Origin: Ilyonectria destructans
Lineage: Eukaryota > Ascomycota > Sordariomycetes > Hypocreales > Nectriaceae
NCBI GenBank assembly: GCA_020740775.1
Contig: JAHEWK010000002.1
Location: 3,162,001-3,226,000, forward strand
Length of the DNA: 64,000 bases
Direction: 5' to 3'
Shown here: positions 46,201 through 61,600 of the stretch, piece by piece
Numbering within the stretch: the first letter of the stretch is position 1
Layout: every line of letters begins with the position of its first letter
The notes under the pieces: model-generated
Seen by the model: the letters and a program-made list of their open reading frames with translations, nothing else
Told to the model about the DNA's origin: nothing
Database searches by the model: none
Translations under genes and position numbers: made by a program

Positions 46201-49200
46201 AAAGTCCCTCTAGTAAAAGGTTCTAAATACCCTAATTAAAGTCTTAATCCCTTAGATAATTTAGTATAACTTGGAATTTAGTTATACTATAGTAAGGCAG
46301 CTAAATAATATAGCTAAAGGTATTATTAATACTATCTGGCTAGCTGCAGCCCCCTCAATTAAGAAAAGGGAGAGAGATAAGGTTGGAATTAACTTAATTA
46401 CAGAACGAAAGAAACTAGAGCCTGCAGTATAGAATAATCCGGCTTTTACTGATAGCTACTTTAATAATATTACTCAATAATATAGAGTTTATACTATTAT
46501 AATTAGTTAAGATAAATTAACTCTAACTTCCCAGACTAACTTCCTTCTGGCTTCTAGTAACTACCTTATAATAAGGGATAAGAATATAGAAAAAATCTCC
46601 TACAGACTAAAGGAGTAAGATTCTAACTGGAAAGTATCTAATAAGATAATAGTAAAGGTATTTATTAGCCTCTTAAAGACTATTAACTTATAACTATAGT
46701 CTATATATTAAGATCTACTGAGAATTTAAATAAGACTTAGGTATTCTGATAGTTATATATAGGAAGCTATTCTAAATATAGAAGCTGAGGGTAATATTGT
46801 CTCAAATTATATTATTAAGCTTAATAAGCTTCTATTTAAATTTAGCTCTACTAAAATTATATTTTTTTCTAAAGACTTAATTCTAATAGTGGGAATTATT
46901 AGTATTAATATTTACCTAGGGAATATTTTTATCGAATAGAAGATATATATTGCCTCTAGCTTAATAGTTTTAATCCCTTTTATCTTAGAGATACTATTTA
47001 TTTAAAGTGCTTAAGTTATCTTTAACTATAATTCTATTTCTAAAGAGATACTAATAAGCTGCAAATTGGGGACTATTAACCTTATATTACCTATTATAGG
47101 TGGAATTTAATAAGCCTATCTAGTTGCTATTAAAGAAGCACTAGAGGGGCTGCTATAAGCAGACTAAAACCCTCTAAACTGACTATTAATAATATCTACA
47201 GTTTAGAGGATAATAATATTAAGGATCTTATTAGATATATTAATAAAAAGATAGTATAGAAGGTCTTTAAGATTATTCTTAAAGACTAAATAAAAAAGAA
47301 TAATTTAATACAGTTTAAAGTTAAGAAAATATACACTCCAGATAGCAGCTAAAAGGATAAAATAGTTTGAGTTAATATAATATATAAAAGAAAGACAGAT
47401 AAAGTCCAGCTTAGGGATAATATTCCCTTAGATGGAATTATACTAAAAGGAGACCTATACTAATAAGATAAAAGGTAGGAGGAAGTTAAAGGGGATTAAA
47501 AGAAAGACTCCCTCTATACTGACTATATTATATCTAAATTCTTAAAGATTAAAAAGGGGTTAAGACTCTTTAGTAAGAGATTAAATACTCTAATAGAATA
47601 GATAAAGAATACTCTTAATAATATAGAAAGAGATATCTTCTATTAGATTATCTTTAATTATAAAGAAGCTTTAACTTAAACCTTTAAGGAGAAAGAGAAG
47701 CTTAACCTAAGAATAATACCCCTATAAGTTATTAAGATTACGCTATATATAGCTTGGCAGTATAGTAATATAGTGATTCTATATAGAATAAAGATTAAGG
47801 TTATTACCCTACTAAAGGAAAGACTGAAGAATAAGATTATTAAGGAAAGTTATACTTTCTATTAGAATAACTAGATACTTATAGTAAAGAAAAATAGAGG
47901 CCTATATCTTATTAACTCGGCTAAGAAGTATAATATCTATACTATCTGGAATGGAATAATCCCTCTAGAAATAGATAAATTCTTAGTGGAATTTAGAATA
48001 TATTAGATCTTACCAGTTTTGAATTTCTTCTTAGGATATAATTAGATTAAGCTGGATATTAAAAGTAGGGATCTAATAATCTTTAATATACCTATTAGTC
48101 TCTTTAGATTATACACCCTTCTATAAGGCGTAATAAACTTAGTGGCTTAATTTACTAGGATTATAATAAGAATTCTATTTAACTTAATACCAGATAAAGC
48201 TAAAGCTTTTCTAGATAATATCGGTATTAAAGGCTCTATAGAAGACTATAATAGGAAGGAGGCTCTTTCTGGCGTCAGATAGTATATTCTGGAGTATCTT
48301 ATAAACCTTAATACTATATTAATTAATATTAAGCTCTCTAGCTATTTAATTATAGTAAAGAAGTTATTCTTTTATTAGAAAGCTGCTTCTTTAGTAGGGT
48401 ACCTCTATAGAATAAATAGTTGTACTTTAATATAAGATAAAGTCTAGAAGATTATTAAATAGAAAGACTGTAAGACCCTAAAGGATATAAGAGCCTTCCT
48501 TAGTATTATAGGATACTATAGAATCTAAATTGAAAGATATATATAGATTATAAAGCCTCTTATTAAGCTACTGAAGAAGGATGCCAATTGGGAATAGAGA
48601 GAGATTTAAATTAAAGTAATAAGAATCCTAAAGGAAAAGGTTACTATAGTTCTAATTCTAATTACTTTTAACTTAATAGAAGGAGCTGGAGAGGTTATTC
48701 TAATAACTGATATCAGTATTTTAGGCTGGGGAGCTATTCTAATATAGGTAGTTAATAGAAAATAACACCCTATAAGATTTAAGTCTGGATTTTAAACTCC
48801 AGCTAAATTAAAATATAATATAATAAAACTGGAGTATAGAGGAGCTCTTTATACAGTCAGATAGATAAGGATATAGATCTATAGATATTCCTTTACCTTT
48901 AAGACTGACTTTAGAGTTTTAATTAATTAACTTAATAATAGAGTAGATAATATACCAGAATCTATAGTTATCTAATAGATTAGCTATATTTTACTCTTTA
49001 ACTTTACTGTTAGGTATATCTAAGGGAAAAAGAATATAGTTATAAATAGTCTTTTAAGAAAGAAAGAGGGGCCCTCTAACCTTCTAGATTAAGAAGCTAA
49101 AGGAGATATTAAGAATAAGATTAATATATACTTAAACCTTATTCTCTTTAGCCCTAGTAAAAAGGCCTTAGAAGATAACTACTTAAGGGAATAGCTAGTC

Positions 49201-52200
49201 CTAAAGAACTATCTAACTACTCTATATCGACTAAAGAATCTTTCCGCAAGAGACTTTATATAACTAAGAAGAAAAGTAATATAGTTCTTTATCTAAGGTA
49301 GTTAGATCTAAAGAAGAGAACTATAACTAGAAGATAACTTAATACTAGTTATTAATAATAAGAACCTTTAGAAGTATCTTATTATATCGGCGCACTATAA
49401 TAGAGGTTATAAGGGAAGAAAAGTAACTATTAAAGTTATTTCTTATTACTATTTCTAATAAGAGTTAAGATAGACTGTAAAGTTAGTTATTAGAATCTGC
49501 TTAATATATCAGATTTATAGAGCCTAAAGGGCTGCTAAAATTGCTAAGCTTACAGCCCCTTAGTATTCTATAATAAAGATCTATATCGACGGATAGTATC
49601 TCTCTAATAATAATAGAATAAAGTTCCTTCTGGAAGCTAGATATAATATAACTGGATAGATTAAAGCTATACCTTATAGAGCCCTTAATACTGTAAATAT
49701 CAGGAAGTTTATTAAGAGGATTATTTATTGCTATAGTATGCCTTTAAAGATTGTTATAAATAATAGAAGTAAGCTTACAAAAGGAATCCCTAATAAGCTG
49801 GATAACCTAGGGATTAAGATAGCTAAAATCTCCTTCTATAATTCCAAGTTAAATAGGCTGATTAAAGTTAGTTATATATCTATAGTTAACTATTTTAAGA
49901 AGCTCAGGAGATTAGGGAAGTAGGTAAGTCTTATAGATTAAGCTCTACTTGCAGATAGATTAGCTATTAGAGGATTCTATAGTTACTTATCTTTCTAGCT
50001 TCTCTATAGCTGGGAATCTATTCTTTATATAGAAGTTAAAGTCTCAATCTGGAGACTTATTAACTGGGATAAAGTCTATAGTAGGGAAGATATTATTTTA
50101 GCCTGAATTTGGATTCTGAAGAGACGGAAAGAGGATCTAGAAGCTGCTAGAATAAAGATTAAGAAATACTGTAAGAATCTGGCGAGAAAGACAACTGAAT
50201 CTAATACCTTTAAGCTGAGGAAGATACTATTATCTCTAGGGGATTTTATCCTTCTCTATAATATTAAGAACCACTAAGATCTTTTTTCTGCAGCTAAGCT
50301 TAAGTTAAGATAGTAAGGACCCTATAGAATCTGGGAAATCCTTAGAGAGACTAGAATCTATATCCTTAAGACTCTAAACGGTATAAAGATAGTAGGAACC
50401 TACTATAGGGATTAACTTAAGGCCTTTATAAAGGATAATTAGGAATAGTAGGCTAGCCCTAAAGACGCTGAGGTTTAGGGACTACCTACTGATAATAAGA
50501 ATAAGGAATCTAATAAAGAATTATCTTATAATAAGACCTATTAACCTAATAAGGCTGGAGATTTATTAGATAACTTTAAAACTGAGCTTATTATTTAACT
50601 ACAGAAAGAACCTAAAGGGGACTTCTAAGTTTAGATTCTAAAGATAAATAAGAATACTAAAAACCAATATAAAGCAGTTTAGAATATCTTATTAGATATT
50701 TAGGGATATAGTATTAGCTAGAAATAGCAGTATTACTATATAGGGAGGCAGATAGAGGAGGTAAAAAGTAGAGTTACTAGAGAGATTTAGATATAATAAG
50801 TCTTAAAGGCTAAAACTTAACTAAAATAACTGCTTAGGAGGAATCTATTACTATAAATAACACCTTATAACAAAAGAGAAATAGTATAAAGAAAATCTAT
50901 CTGGAAGAGATAAAAGTGGTGCCAACTAAATAGTAATATTATTTCCTAGGTATTTACTATTAACTACTTATTCTATAAGAATAAAAAAAGGGACTATTTT
51001 TCTCCTTTAATAGGTAGAAGAAACCTATTAAGACTGACTAAAGAGTTCAGTACCTATTATAAAGAGCCTAAGTAGAAATAAAAGCAGCCCGACAATAGAT
51101 TTCAAGATTAAAAGAGCCTCCAGCTTCAGAGGGATACTTACTAATAATATAAGGGTAAGAGTGGGGATTAAAGATATCTAAAGTATAGAAAGTTAATAGG
51201 TTTAAATTAGTAGCTTTGCTACTAAAAGGGAACTTTTAAGAATCTTTCTGACGACCTATAGCTATATATCTATAAAGATACTTCTAATTACAGTCAGACT
51301 GATTATACTAAATACAATTAGTATATACTCTATTTATATATCCTGAGGCTGAAATATAGGTATAGAAAGAGGTTAGAATATATTTATTAAAGTGGGTAAT
51401 TATTAAGAGATAGCTGTAAATATAATAATAATATATAACCAGATTAATAACCCTAATAAAGGCAATAATAAGAGCCTTAATAAGATATAGATAAGAGGGA
51501 AGGTTTATAAAGAAGTACCCTTTAGAATAAGCTCAATCTGCTGGAATAAAGACCTATTAAAGAGTGCAGGTAGCTAGAAGCTCTATTTCTACTGTAATAG
51601 TTAAGTCTTAAAAAGAAAGCTACTTAAGGAACTAGATAAGGAAGGCCTCTCTGGAGCTGGAGGCAGGAAATTAGATATCTAACTTAATATATAAAGAGCA
51701 GCTCAGTTAGTTAAGAGCTTGGAAACTATAAATCTAAACCCAGAATATCTTTAGAATCTAGAAAAGTATCTTATTAGATAATCTAAACTGATAGAAGGAA
51801 GATAAGGGACCTTATTAAGGCTGGAGTTAAATTAAGCTTTAATATAGAAAAGGGATAAAAAAGAATAGTATCTTAACTCTTCTAAAAGGTACCAATCTAT
51901 TATAAGAATTTATCAGCCTTAACTCTACAGTTAATAAGATAATAAATATCAGGAAGCTTTTCTTAAGAGAGATTAAAAAGAATAATTAATTTATCTTAAA
52001 GAGATACTATTACAGAAGGCTGCCCGATATAATAATAACTGGAAAAAAAGAGAAATTTAAGGTGGAGTAATATAGAAGTTCTGATATTAGTAATATAGAA
52101 GAGAGAGAGGCTTTAAAAGCTTATAAGACTCTACCTTAGGGCTAAGTTAGTAGGGCTTTATTATAAAGTATAGAAATTATAAGAAGAGGGTATCTTTATT

Positions 52201-52440
52201 TGCTATAACTTATAAAGGGAAATTAGTAAGAAAGTCTGGAAAATAAAGACTGCTATCTTTATAATTTACTGTTATAAAGAAATTTAAGCTCTATAGTATA
52301 AAGACCCTTAAATACTTATTCTCTTAAAAATACTAATATATATATACTCTTCTTATACTCCAGCTGCTATAGAAATTGCTGCTATAACTTAAGCCTCTAT
52401 ACTGCTATTCTTTTCTAATTAAGCTTAAACTTCTGCTACT

Positions 52441-54483
52441 ATCTTATTAGTTACTTTTCCTTCTACCTACTGACTTTTAAATCTATTATTACTCTATAGA
52501 CCTCAGTATATAATAGCTACCTTTAATAAGGCTATAAAGAAGAAGGTATAATTCTACTGCAGTATAAAGTTACTAACTCTCTATAAAGGGACTATTTATA
52601 GAGAAGGAGGAAAAGAGAGCTTCCTCTACTATAATAAGAGCCTTATAAAGATACCTCTAATCGATAGAATTAGCTAATAGCTAACCCTCTATTCTTTCTA
52701 ACTGAATTAGTCTTATTAGGATAAGAAGAAAACTGAATACTTTATTCTAGAAGATAAGAACTTAATTAAAGCTTAAGTTAAGACTGTTAAACTGCACCCC
52801 GACTTTAATAAGAGAGACTTTAGTATATAGGCAAATTACTGTAGCAACCTCTGGGACCTATAGTATAAGCTTCAGTATGGGGATCTATCTGCTAACTTCA
52901 GTCTTATTGCTTTTCTATATACTATAACCTATAGAATAAGGGATATTATAGCTATTACCCCCTTTAGCTTTAACCTTAATATCTATATTGTCTGGGCTAA
53001 TATATAGAGGAAAGAAACCTTCTTAATTAAGCTTCTAAAGGAAGGTATTCTAGTTATAAAAAACCGACCTAAACTGAACTTCTAACCTCTTTAAGAGACT
53101 ATATTTAACTGCTACTACCTTATTAATATTATTAACTTTACTAACTGGATATATTGGGTTGGCTATATCTAGGATGCTAAAGCAGCTTAACTTTTCCTCT
53201 TTAATATAATAGATAATAAGAAGGAGGAATAATTTAAGGCTGCTAGAGTAGCCTGAAGGGAGCTTATAGCAGTTAATAGCGCCCCTTATAATTTTACTAT
53301 CTTCAGTATACTAGCTTCTCCTCAGTCTGGTAGTTAGAAATACAGCTTTCTTATAGTCTTTCTTATAACTCTAGCTATTTAAGGTATAGTCAGCCTGGAT
53401 AAGTTATAGATATAGGGAGGGATCCTAAAGGAGAGACTATTTTTTGACGATAAAAATAATAAGCCTGCTGGAGTTTCTTTTAAGCTACAGTTTTACAACT
53501 AGAAGCTTAATACTATTAAGCTAATACTTCTACTAAAGCTAAAGAAGAAGAGAAAGACAGCTAAGAAGGATAAAACTAATAAGGAGGCTGTAGACTTAGA
53601 CCTAGAATATATTAGAAGCTTTATTAGATATATAATTATAGAGGAGCTTGGGATTAGAGACCTAATATATAGTAAGAACTTAGATAAAGTCTGCTGAAAA
53701 ATCAACCTTTCTTCAGACTGTAAATATAAATTTATATCTGCCGGCTAGAATCTCAGGACTGTTAATCTCTATATTAACCTTAGTAGATTCTCCTCAGTTA
53801 GCTAGAAGAGCCTTAACTTTAAGAAGCTTTCTGATGCCTATTAACTTATTATCTATCCTGCCGCTCCTTTTGGGAAGATATTCTACTGTACCTCAATATA
53901 TATATCTAACTATCGAAAGACTCAGTTTACTATATCTAATAATCTTATTAAAGTATTTAAAGAGAGAGGATTTAAGATTTAGAAGGGTATCCCTAAGCTG
54001 CCTGGGACTACAGAAAGAAGTATTATTTCCCTGGACTTATCAGCCCCTAAAGAGAATACTGTATCTATAACTGCACCTATATTAGCTCTAGCTTCTGAGA
54101 AAGCTCCTTTTATTGCTAAGTCTGTTAAGTCTGTTAAATTTATTATTAAGCCTGCTAAATTAGTTATTAAGTCTATTAAGAGTGCCTCTAAGAAGGAGAA
54201 AGAGAAGCTATTATTTCTAATAGAAGGGGTTAAGACTATTAAGACCTTACTAAAGATATTGCTAATACTACTGCCGGCAGATTCTAATAGGGCTATAATA
54301 GCTAAGCTCTTTATAGGACCTTATATAGACTTTAGATTGGATATTTTAATAAGAGATACTTATAAGGGGTCTACTATAAGTAATATCTTAATAAGGGATA
54401 CTAATAAAGATTCTATTATTTTAAGGGACTTCTTAATAAGGGATGCTTTATCTAGCCCTCCTTCTTACTATCTAGGGACTTAA
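52441..54483 (+). pseudogene. extra degraded reading frame downstream of pol in the inner element
   Basis: For about 2.0 kb (roughly 680 codons) one plus-strand frame carries protein-like composition interrupted only by scattered stops of the kind RIP makes. It contains segments such as FILEDKNLIKA, ANFSLIAFLYT, KLKKKRKTAKKDKTN, PAAPFGKIFYCTS and a Lys/Ser/Val-rich stretch near 54,110-54,200. It ends in an undisturbed 74-codon run (54,259-54,483). I recognise no family. It lies 3' of the integrase region and 5' of the right LTR, where most gypsy elements have little coding sequence. Confidence 0.5.
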
Positions 54484-55073
54484 GCCTATAAGACTCTAAC
54501 AGTTTCTACAGCCCAGTTTATTAAAGGGGCTACTTCCTATTATATTAATAACGATATTATTACTAAGGGAAGGTAGAACTTCACCAATATTACTATTAAT
54601 AATACTACAAAAGAAAATAACTATTAATACCGACCTTATAAACCTTCCTTATATTCCAAACCGGCCTATATTATTTATACTTAAGTTAAAGATCTATATA
54701 ACCTATATCCCGAAAGATCTAATTTCCCTATTTCAGTGGGATAACCTAATTAATACTATCTATATAGATATTATTCTGCCTGCTATTATAAAGATTAATT
54801 AGAAAGAGTACTACTGTTAGTATAAGAGTTATAAGTAATAGCTTTCTGTAATATTATTTAACTTTCTCTAATAGACTGAAATAGTAGTAAATAGAGAGGT
54901 ATATTAAGAGGAGGTTTTTTATTATAGAAGGAAACTAATCTTTAAAAGTATCTAATAAGATATTCCTCTAATAGTTTCTATATTTCCTTAGTTGGAATCT
55001 TAAATAGGGAGGTAGTTTTATTATATATACTTCTGGCCTAATTAAGAATAATTATCGGATTACAGAGGAGGGA

Positions 55074-55605
55074 TATAACAGGCTATTAGGCACTCTTAGC
55101 CTAATTAGTTATTAGTGGGGATCTTAGAGGTAGTTCTAATAGGGGATAAAAAGGGGAGGTTAAGATTATATAATAAGAAGGAGTTTTTCCTCTAGTAAGA
55201 ATACTTTCTGGGAGTCAGAGGGACTAAAAGGTCCTAAAGACTAATAGAGGATTAATTAATTTGCTATCTTCTATTTTTAAGAGATTTATTTTAAGCCTAT
55301 TAGCCGGTTATTATAATTCTATCTAACCTTAATCTTTAACCTCCCTCAGATAATAGGCTGCTATAGACCTAATTGATATCTTGCCAGTAAGATTTCCTGC
55401 AGCCGACTTAATATCCTTTCTTATAAGATGCTTCCCTATTGGGAGATATAGAACTCAGATTGCTCCAACTATCTATATGTAATCTGGTGCAGCTTCAGGC
55501 TGACCGACTAAGATGCCTGTATAATAACCTTCTGTATGTGTTTTCCCTAAGGTAGGTTAATAAGTTGGGTGTTATCTTTATCCCTTTCAGCCGCTAAACT
55601 AGAAG
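55074..55605 (+). repeat. right LTR of inner element
   Basis: 532 bp. It differs from the left copy mainly by transitions, as expected for independent RIP of the two copies. Confidence 0.85.
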
Positions 55606-58600
55606 AATCTACCTTAAAAGTAAATAGGCCGAAAAAACAGATAGAATAGATACTAATATTGAAACTATTAACTATCTAACTATTAGCAGAGATATTAAAA
55701 ATAATAGCTATAGTATAATAAGAAAAGCAACTAGAAACCTATTAAAGAGGAATACTAAAAGTACTAAATACCCAGAATAACATTCTAAATAGACAGCTAG
55801 ATAATTATAATATTAGGAATAAATACTCTAATTCCAGCGATAAAGAAAGACTAAATCCCTATGCAGAAGAATATATACCCAGCACCCCAGAAGGAATAAG
55901 CCAGATGGTAATAGGGAAACTATAGTGGGATAAAGCCGCACTTAATAAGTAAGGCAAATAATAATAGGAAAATAAAGAAGCTATATACTAATAACTTATA
56001 AGAGAATAACAGAACGCTAAGAGATATAAATCTATCTACCTTTATATAATAATAAGATATAAAGTAAGAAATTATATAATAGAACCCAGAGGAGAGTTTA
56101 GAGACTACTCTATTCTCTATCTAAATATAGAAGGATATAACTAGATCTTATAGATCTTATACTACTATCTATAATATTACTACTACTTAAAGAATAAATA
56201 GACTTATAACTATTACCCCCTAAGGCTACTAGAAATCCCTATTATCTAACTATATATATAATATAATATAGAATACTATAAAAATACTAATAGATACCCT
56301 AAGTATTATATTACTATTCTAGAAGCTAAAATAACTAGATTTCTATAAAAATATATATAAGGATTATAGAACCCCTAGAATTACTAGCACTAAAAATACT
56401 AAATCTATATAAAAACTAAAGTATACCTTTAGCACTAAGTATAGAAAGAATAGAGATATTTTCTGTAGAAATAAAAATACTTCTAACTAGAAAAATCCAG
56501 ATATAATAAATTATCTAATAATAATACTCAGCAAAAAGAAATTAAAAACTAGCTTAAGATAATTAGAGAAGAAAAACCTACACCCAACTAAGAAAAGAAA
56601 CTTAATATAATAATAAGTAACTAATATAACTATAAAAAGGGATATAGTAAGAATTACTATAGAAATAGAAAGAACTCTCTTTATATATAAAGAATAAAGA
56701 AAAAATATATCTCTATCTCTATACCTAATAATACTTATAAAGAAATATTTATAATAGACTATATTACTAAGGGATATCCAGAGTATACTCAAAAAGGAAG
56801 AATTATCTATAAATATATATATAAAATATATAAAGATAGATTTAACTTTCCCTAATAAACCAGCAGATAGGCTAAAGACTGAGAATAGTATAAAGTAGTT
56901 TAAATATAGATAAAAAACTATACTTACCCTCTATAATAAAGTAATAGATAGACCTAAAGCTAGAAGAAGTAGAACTTCCAGTAAGAGCTCTATATACTAT
57001 AGAAAGTATAAAAATAGATTACTTAGAAATCTAAATATAAATTAAAAGATACTAATATGCTGTACTAGTAGATAGCAGTATAGAATTTAACTATCTTTAC
57101 CTAAGAGTAGTAAATAAATTAGAGCTACTATAGAAGAATAAATTAAATCTATACTGAATATAGAATCTTAAACAAATAAATTTTAATTATAATAATAGAT
57201 ATATTACTAGAGAGATTAATTACCTTAAAGTTTTTATAAATAAATATAATAAAGATATCTCTTTTAATATTATCCCCTTAGTATAATATAATTTAATTCT
57301 AGGCTATCTATAGCTATAATAAGTAAACCTACTAATTAATTAGAGGACTAGCTAAATAACCTTTAATAATATTAATAATTATTCCTTCTATAAATAGAAT
57401 TCAGATAATAAAATAAGATCTTAAACTTTAACTGGTAATAGTATTAATAAAGTAATATATAATAATATAATAGATACTTTACTATCCTAAGGCACCAGAT
57501 ATAAATACTATAATATCTAAAATAATAAAATATATTGCACTATTATATAAGTATAAGTATAATTTACTAAGCTTAATAAAAAACTATAAGAAATAAAGAA
57601 ATATAAGAAAGTAGATAATAGGCTTAAGAATATACCCCCTGCTTACTGTATCTATAAAAAGCTATTTACTGAAGAAATAGAAATAGGCCTACTTCAGTAT
57701 AATTAATAGGACTATAAGATAGTACTTAAAGATAGAATTACAGCTAAATTCTATAAGATTTATAACCTTAATAAAATTTAACTCTATATATTAAAAGAAT
57801 ACCTTAAAGATATATTAAAAAAAGGATTTATTAGGATATTAAAGTCCTCTATAGAATACCCAGTTATATTTATCCTAAAAAAGAATAGAAAATTATAATT
57901 AGTTATAAACTACTAATAGCTTAATAATATCACTATTAAGAACTAGATACTATTACTACTTATTAATAAATTAAAGGATTAATTATATAGTAAAAAGTAG
58001 TTTATAGCCCTTAACCTTAAAGAAGCTTATAACCTTATCTATATTAAGCCAGAAGATAAATAGAAGACTGCTTTCTATATAAAATACAGACTTTTTAAAT
58101 ATCTAGTTATACCTTTTAAACTTACTAATATACTGGCAACCTTCTAATAGATAATTACCAATATACTATAGAAATACCTTAATATCTTTATTATATATTA
58201 CCTTAATAATATCCTTATCTTCTCTAATATAGAAGAAGAATATATAGAATATATCTATATAGTACTTAAGAAACTATAGGATATAAACCTCCTTATTAAA
58301 TTAGAAAAAAGTAAATTTCATATAGATAAAGTAAACTTCCTTAAATATACTATCTATCTAAATAAAATCTATATAGATTAAAAGAAAATTAAAGCTATTA
58401 AAAATTAGCTGAAATCTATAATAGTTAAAGAAGTATAGAGCTTTTTAGAATTTACTAATTACTACTAAAAGTTTATTTATAATTTCAGAAGTATTAGATA
58501 TACTCTTATAGAATTTATAAAGAAAGAAGTAAATTTCAAATAGAATACTAAGGTATAGAAAGCTTTTAATAATATTAAAAAGGTAATTCTCAGCAAATTA

Positions 58601-61600
58601 ATCTTAATTATATTTAATCTTAATAAAGAAGTTAAGCTGGAAATAGACTCTTCTAATTTCAATTTAAAATCCCAAATAGAATAGAGAGATATTAATAGGA
58701 AATTATACCTAACTGCCTTCTACTTATATAAACTCTATAGAATAGAGCTTAACTACTCTATTTATAATAAAGAATTCCTTATAATAGTTAACTTATTTAA
58801 AGAATTCCAATATTACTTCTTAAAAAGTAAGTATAAAATTAAAATCTATACTAACTATAAGAATATCTTATACTTTATAACTACTTAAGAGCTTAGTAGC
58901 AGGTAATTTTACTATATAGAATACCTATTGGAATTTAACTATATTATTATTTATAAAAAAAGATTAGAAAATAGCAGAATAGATACTATTAGCTGGCAAT
59001 CTAATTTTAATATTAGTATTACTAAGGAAAATAAATAACTTCTTAAGCTGACTCTAGAAGGATATCTTAAATAGAGATATATTGCTAATATCTATAAGTA
59101 TAAGGAAAAATAGTATAATATAAATAAAATACTTAGTAAAGAATAGCAGATAAAAATCTATAAGAAATACTTATTCTATAATAATAATAATAAAGTATTT
59201 CCTAATAAATTTAACTATAACTATAGAATATTAATATACTATAAATAGGTATTTATACCTTGGAAATTAGTATTTAGTTTTCTAAAGAATAAAATAGAAT
59301 ACTACTAAATTAAGAGGCTTATAGAAAGTTAAGCTTATAAAAGATTCTATTATAACTATATAATATCTAAAAATAATAACTACCTACAGATAGTATACCT
59401 AAAGTATAATAAGAAACTTAGAATAGTATATAAAAACCTACTAGAAATTCTAAATAAAGAATAGCAAAATAAGATATAATAGTACTACTATTATAAAAAT
59501 AATAATAATACTATCTACCCCTATAAGTATAACTACTAATATAGAATACCTATCTATAAGATATAAGCCTTTATCCCCCTAGAATATATATTTAAATTCA
59601 ATAAGGAATATATAAGAAACTACTAGAAATAAGAACTTATACTTAACTAAATATATACTAGGTTTTATTAGAGATTTATTACCAACCCAGCAGGCTTCAG
59701 ATAATATAATATCTATAAAGAAAGAAAAATAGAACCCTAATAGCCCCTAGAACTAGTAAAGAAAGTATAATTTATTAATAAGCTTAATAGAAGAATACTT
59801 ATAGTAATATATACAGTAGAATCAGATAACCTACTACTAAAAGAAATTCAGAAGTATAATAATATACTACCTAAGGAAGAATAAATAGAATAATTACAGA
59901 TTCCTAAAGAACTGCAATAATAACTAATATAGAAAGTTTACAAACACTCTATATATAGACACCAGGATATTAATAGAATTCTTAATAGGCTTAGGATAAT
60001 ATATTTATTTCTCAGAATAAAGAAAGCTATATTAAATACTATTAAAGGCTGTAATCTATACTATAAGTTAAAATCACTATAATATAAGCCTTATAGATAT
60101 TTATAACTACTACTAGTAGTATAATAACCTTAGGAATCTATTACTATAGACTATATTATTAAGCTTCTACTATCTGAAGATCTAATAACTAAAGTACTCT
60201 ATAATAGTATATTTATTATTATAAATAGACTTATAAAGTTCTTATACTTTCTACCCTACTAAGAGTCTACTAATATAGAGTAACTTTCTTATATATTTTT
60301 AAGAAATATCGTTAGTATATATAGATTGCTAATAGAGATTATATCTAATAGAGGAATAACCTTTATATTTAAATTCTAATAAAAACTAATAGCTTAAATA
60401 GAACTAAACTATAAGCTTATAATAGCTTAAAGACTATAAGTAGATAGATAAATAGAAAGATTTAACTAAATAGTTAAATAGTACCTACAGTACTATATTA
60501 ACTATAAGTAGAATAATTAAGTTTAGAAGCTGCCTATAGTATAACTGGCCTATAATACCTCTACTTCTGGAATAATAAAGCTTATATCAGTTTATACTAA
60601 TTTTAAATTTACTTTAGATACCTACAGATTATTATAAAAAGAACTGCTAAATACTAAAGCTATTCTTACTACTAATTAGCTATAATAGCTATATAAAGAA
60701 ATATAAATAGAACTGGAGTTTATATATAACTAGATGAAAAACACTATAATAAGAAAAAATTAAAAAGACCAATCTTCTAAGAGGGAGATATAGTCTACCT
60801 TATAATAAAAAATATTATAATAAAAAGGCTGAATAATAAACTGAACTTTAAATTTATTAGATTTTATAAAATTTTAAAAAAAATCTCAGAAAATAACTAT
60901 AAACTGAACTTACTACTAAAGGTTAAGCTCTATCTAATCTTTTATATTTTATTATTTAAACTAGCAGCAGATACTATTTATATTAAAATATAGAATAATA
61001 ATTAGAAGATAGAAGTTAAGAATAACTAGAAATTCACAATTAAAGTAATCCTTAATATAAAAAGAGAAAATAATAAAACAAAATATCTTATAAGATAGAA
61101 AAACTGTAACCCCTTAGAAGATATATAGAAACCCTATAAATACCTTATATACTATTAAAATAAACTGAAAGATTTCCTTAAATAAAGAAGCAGCCTAGAA
61201 AATACATATTAGAACAGATTCTAAAAATAATATTCAGGAATTATAAAAAACCTATACTAGTAATATCAGAACCCAATAGAGATAAATTAAGTAGTATACC
61301 CAGTATAAAGAATTAATTCAATATATCTACAGTACCAGCAGCCTATACCTCCCTAATAGCTTATTACTCCTTAAGAATAGCAGACTCTTAAGAATACACC
61401 CTATCGATATTATTTAATTCCTAAATCCCTTAAATAAATAAATTAGAACTATACTTCTTTAATACTTTCTTTTATTTATAAAGATATACTAAATAGACTA
61501 ATATCTCAGTTAAGATACTTTCAGCCTTCTTAATATCTAAATTGATTTTTTACTAAGCCTCTATATTCTTAGTTACTATAGAAATCAGTATAAAAAAATA

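Larger units (their letters stand above)
42718..55606 (+). mobile_element. inner Ty3/gypsy LTR retrotransposon, RIP-degraded
   Basis: Its LTRs are 42,718-43,249 and 55,074-55,605, 532 bp each, beginning TATAACAGGCTATT and ending near CTARAYTAGARG. Termini are uncertain by a few bases; TCTA occurs on both flanks as a possible imperfect target duplication. Plus-strand translation at about 47,860-49,060 shows the gypsy RT/RNase H order: VKKNRGLYLINSAKKYN, FFLGYN then IKLDIKSRDLIIF, FLDNIGIKGS, RAFLSIIGYYRI and EGAGEVILITDISILGWG. A C-terminal GPYRIWEILRET-like segment occurs near 50,310. Stops are frequent. The internal region (11.8 kb) is long for the superfamily because about 4.6 kb follows pol. 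It is inserted in the outer element between gag and pol, in the same orientation. Confidence 0.88.
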
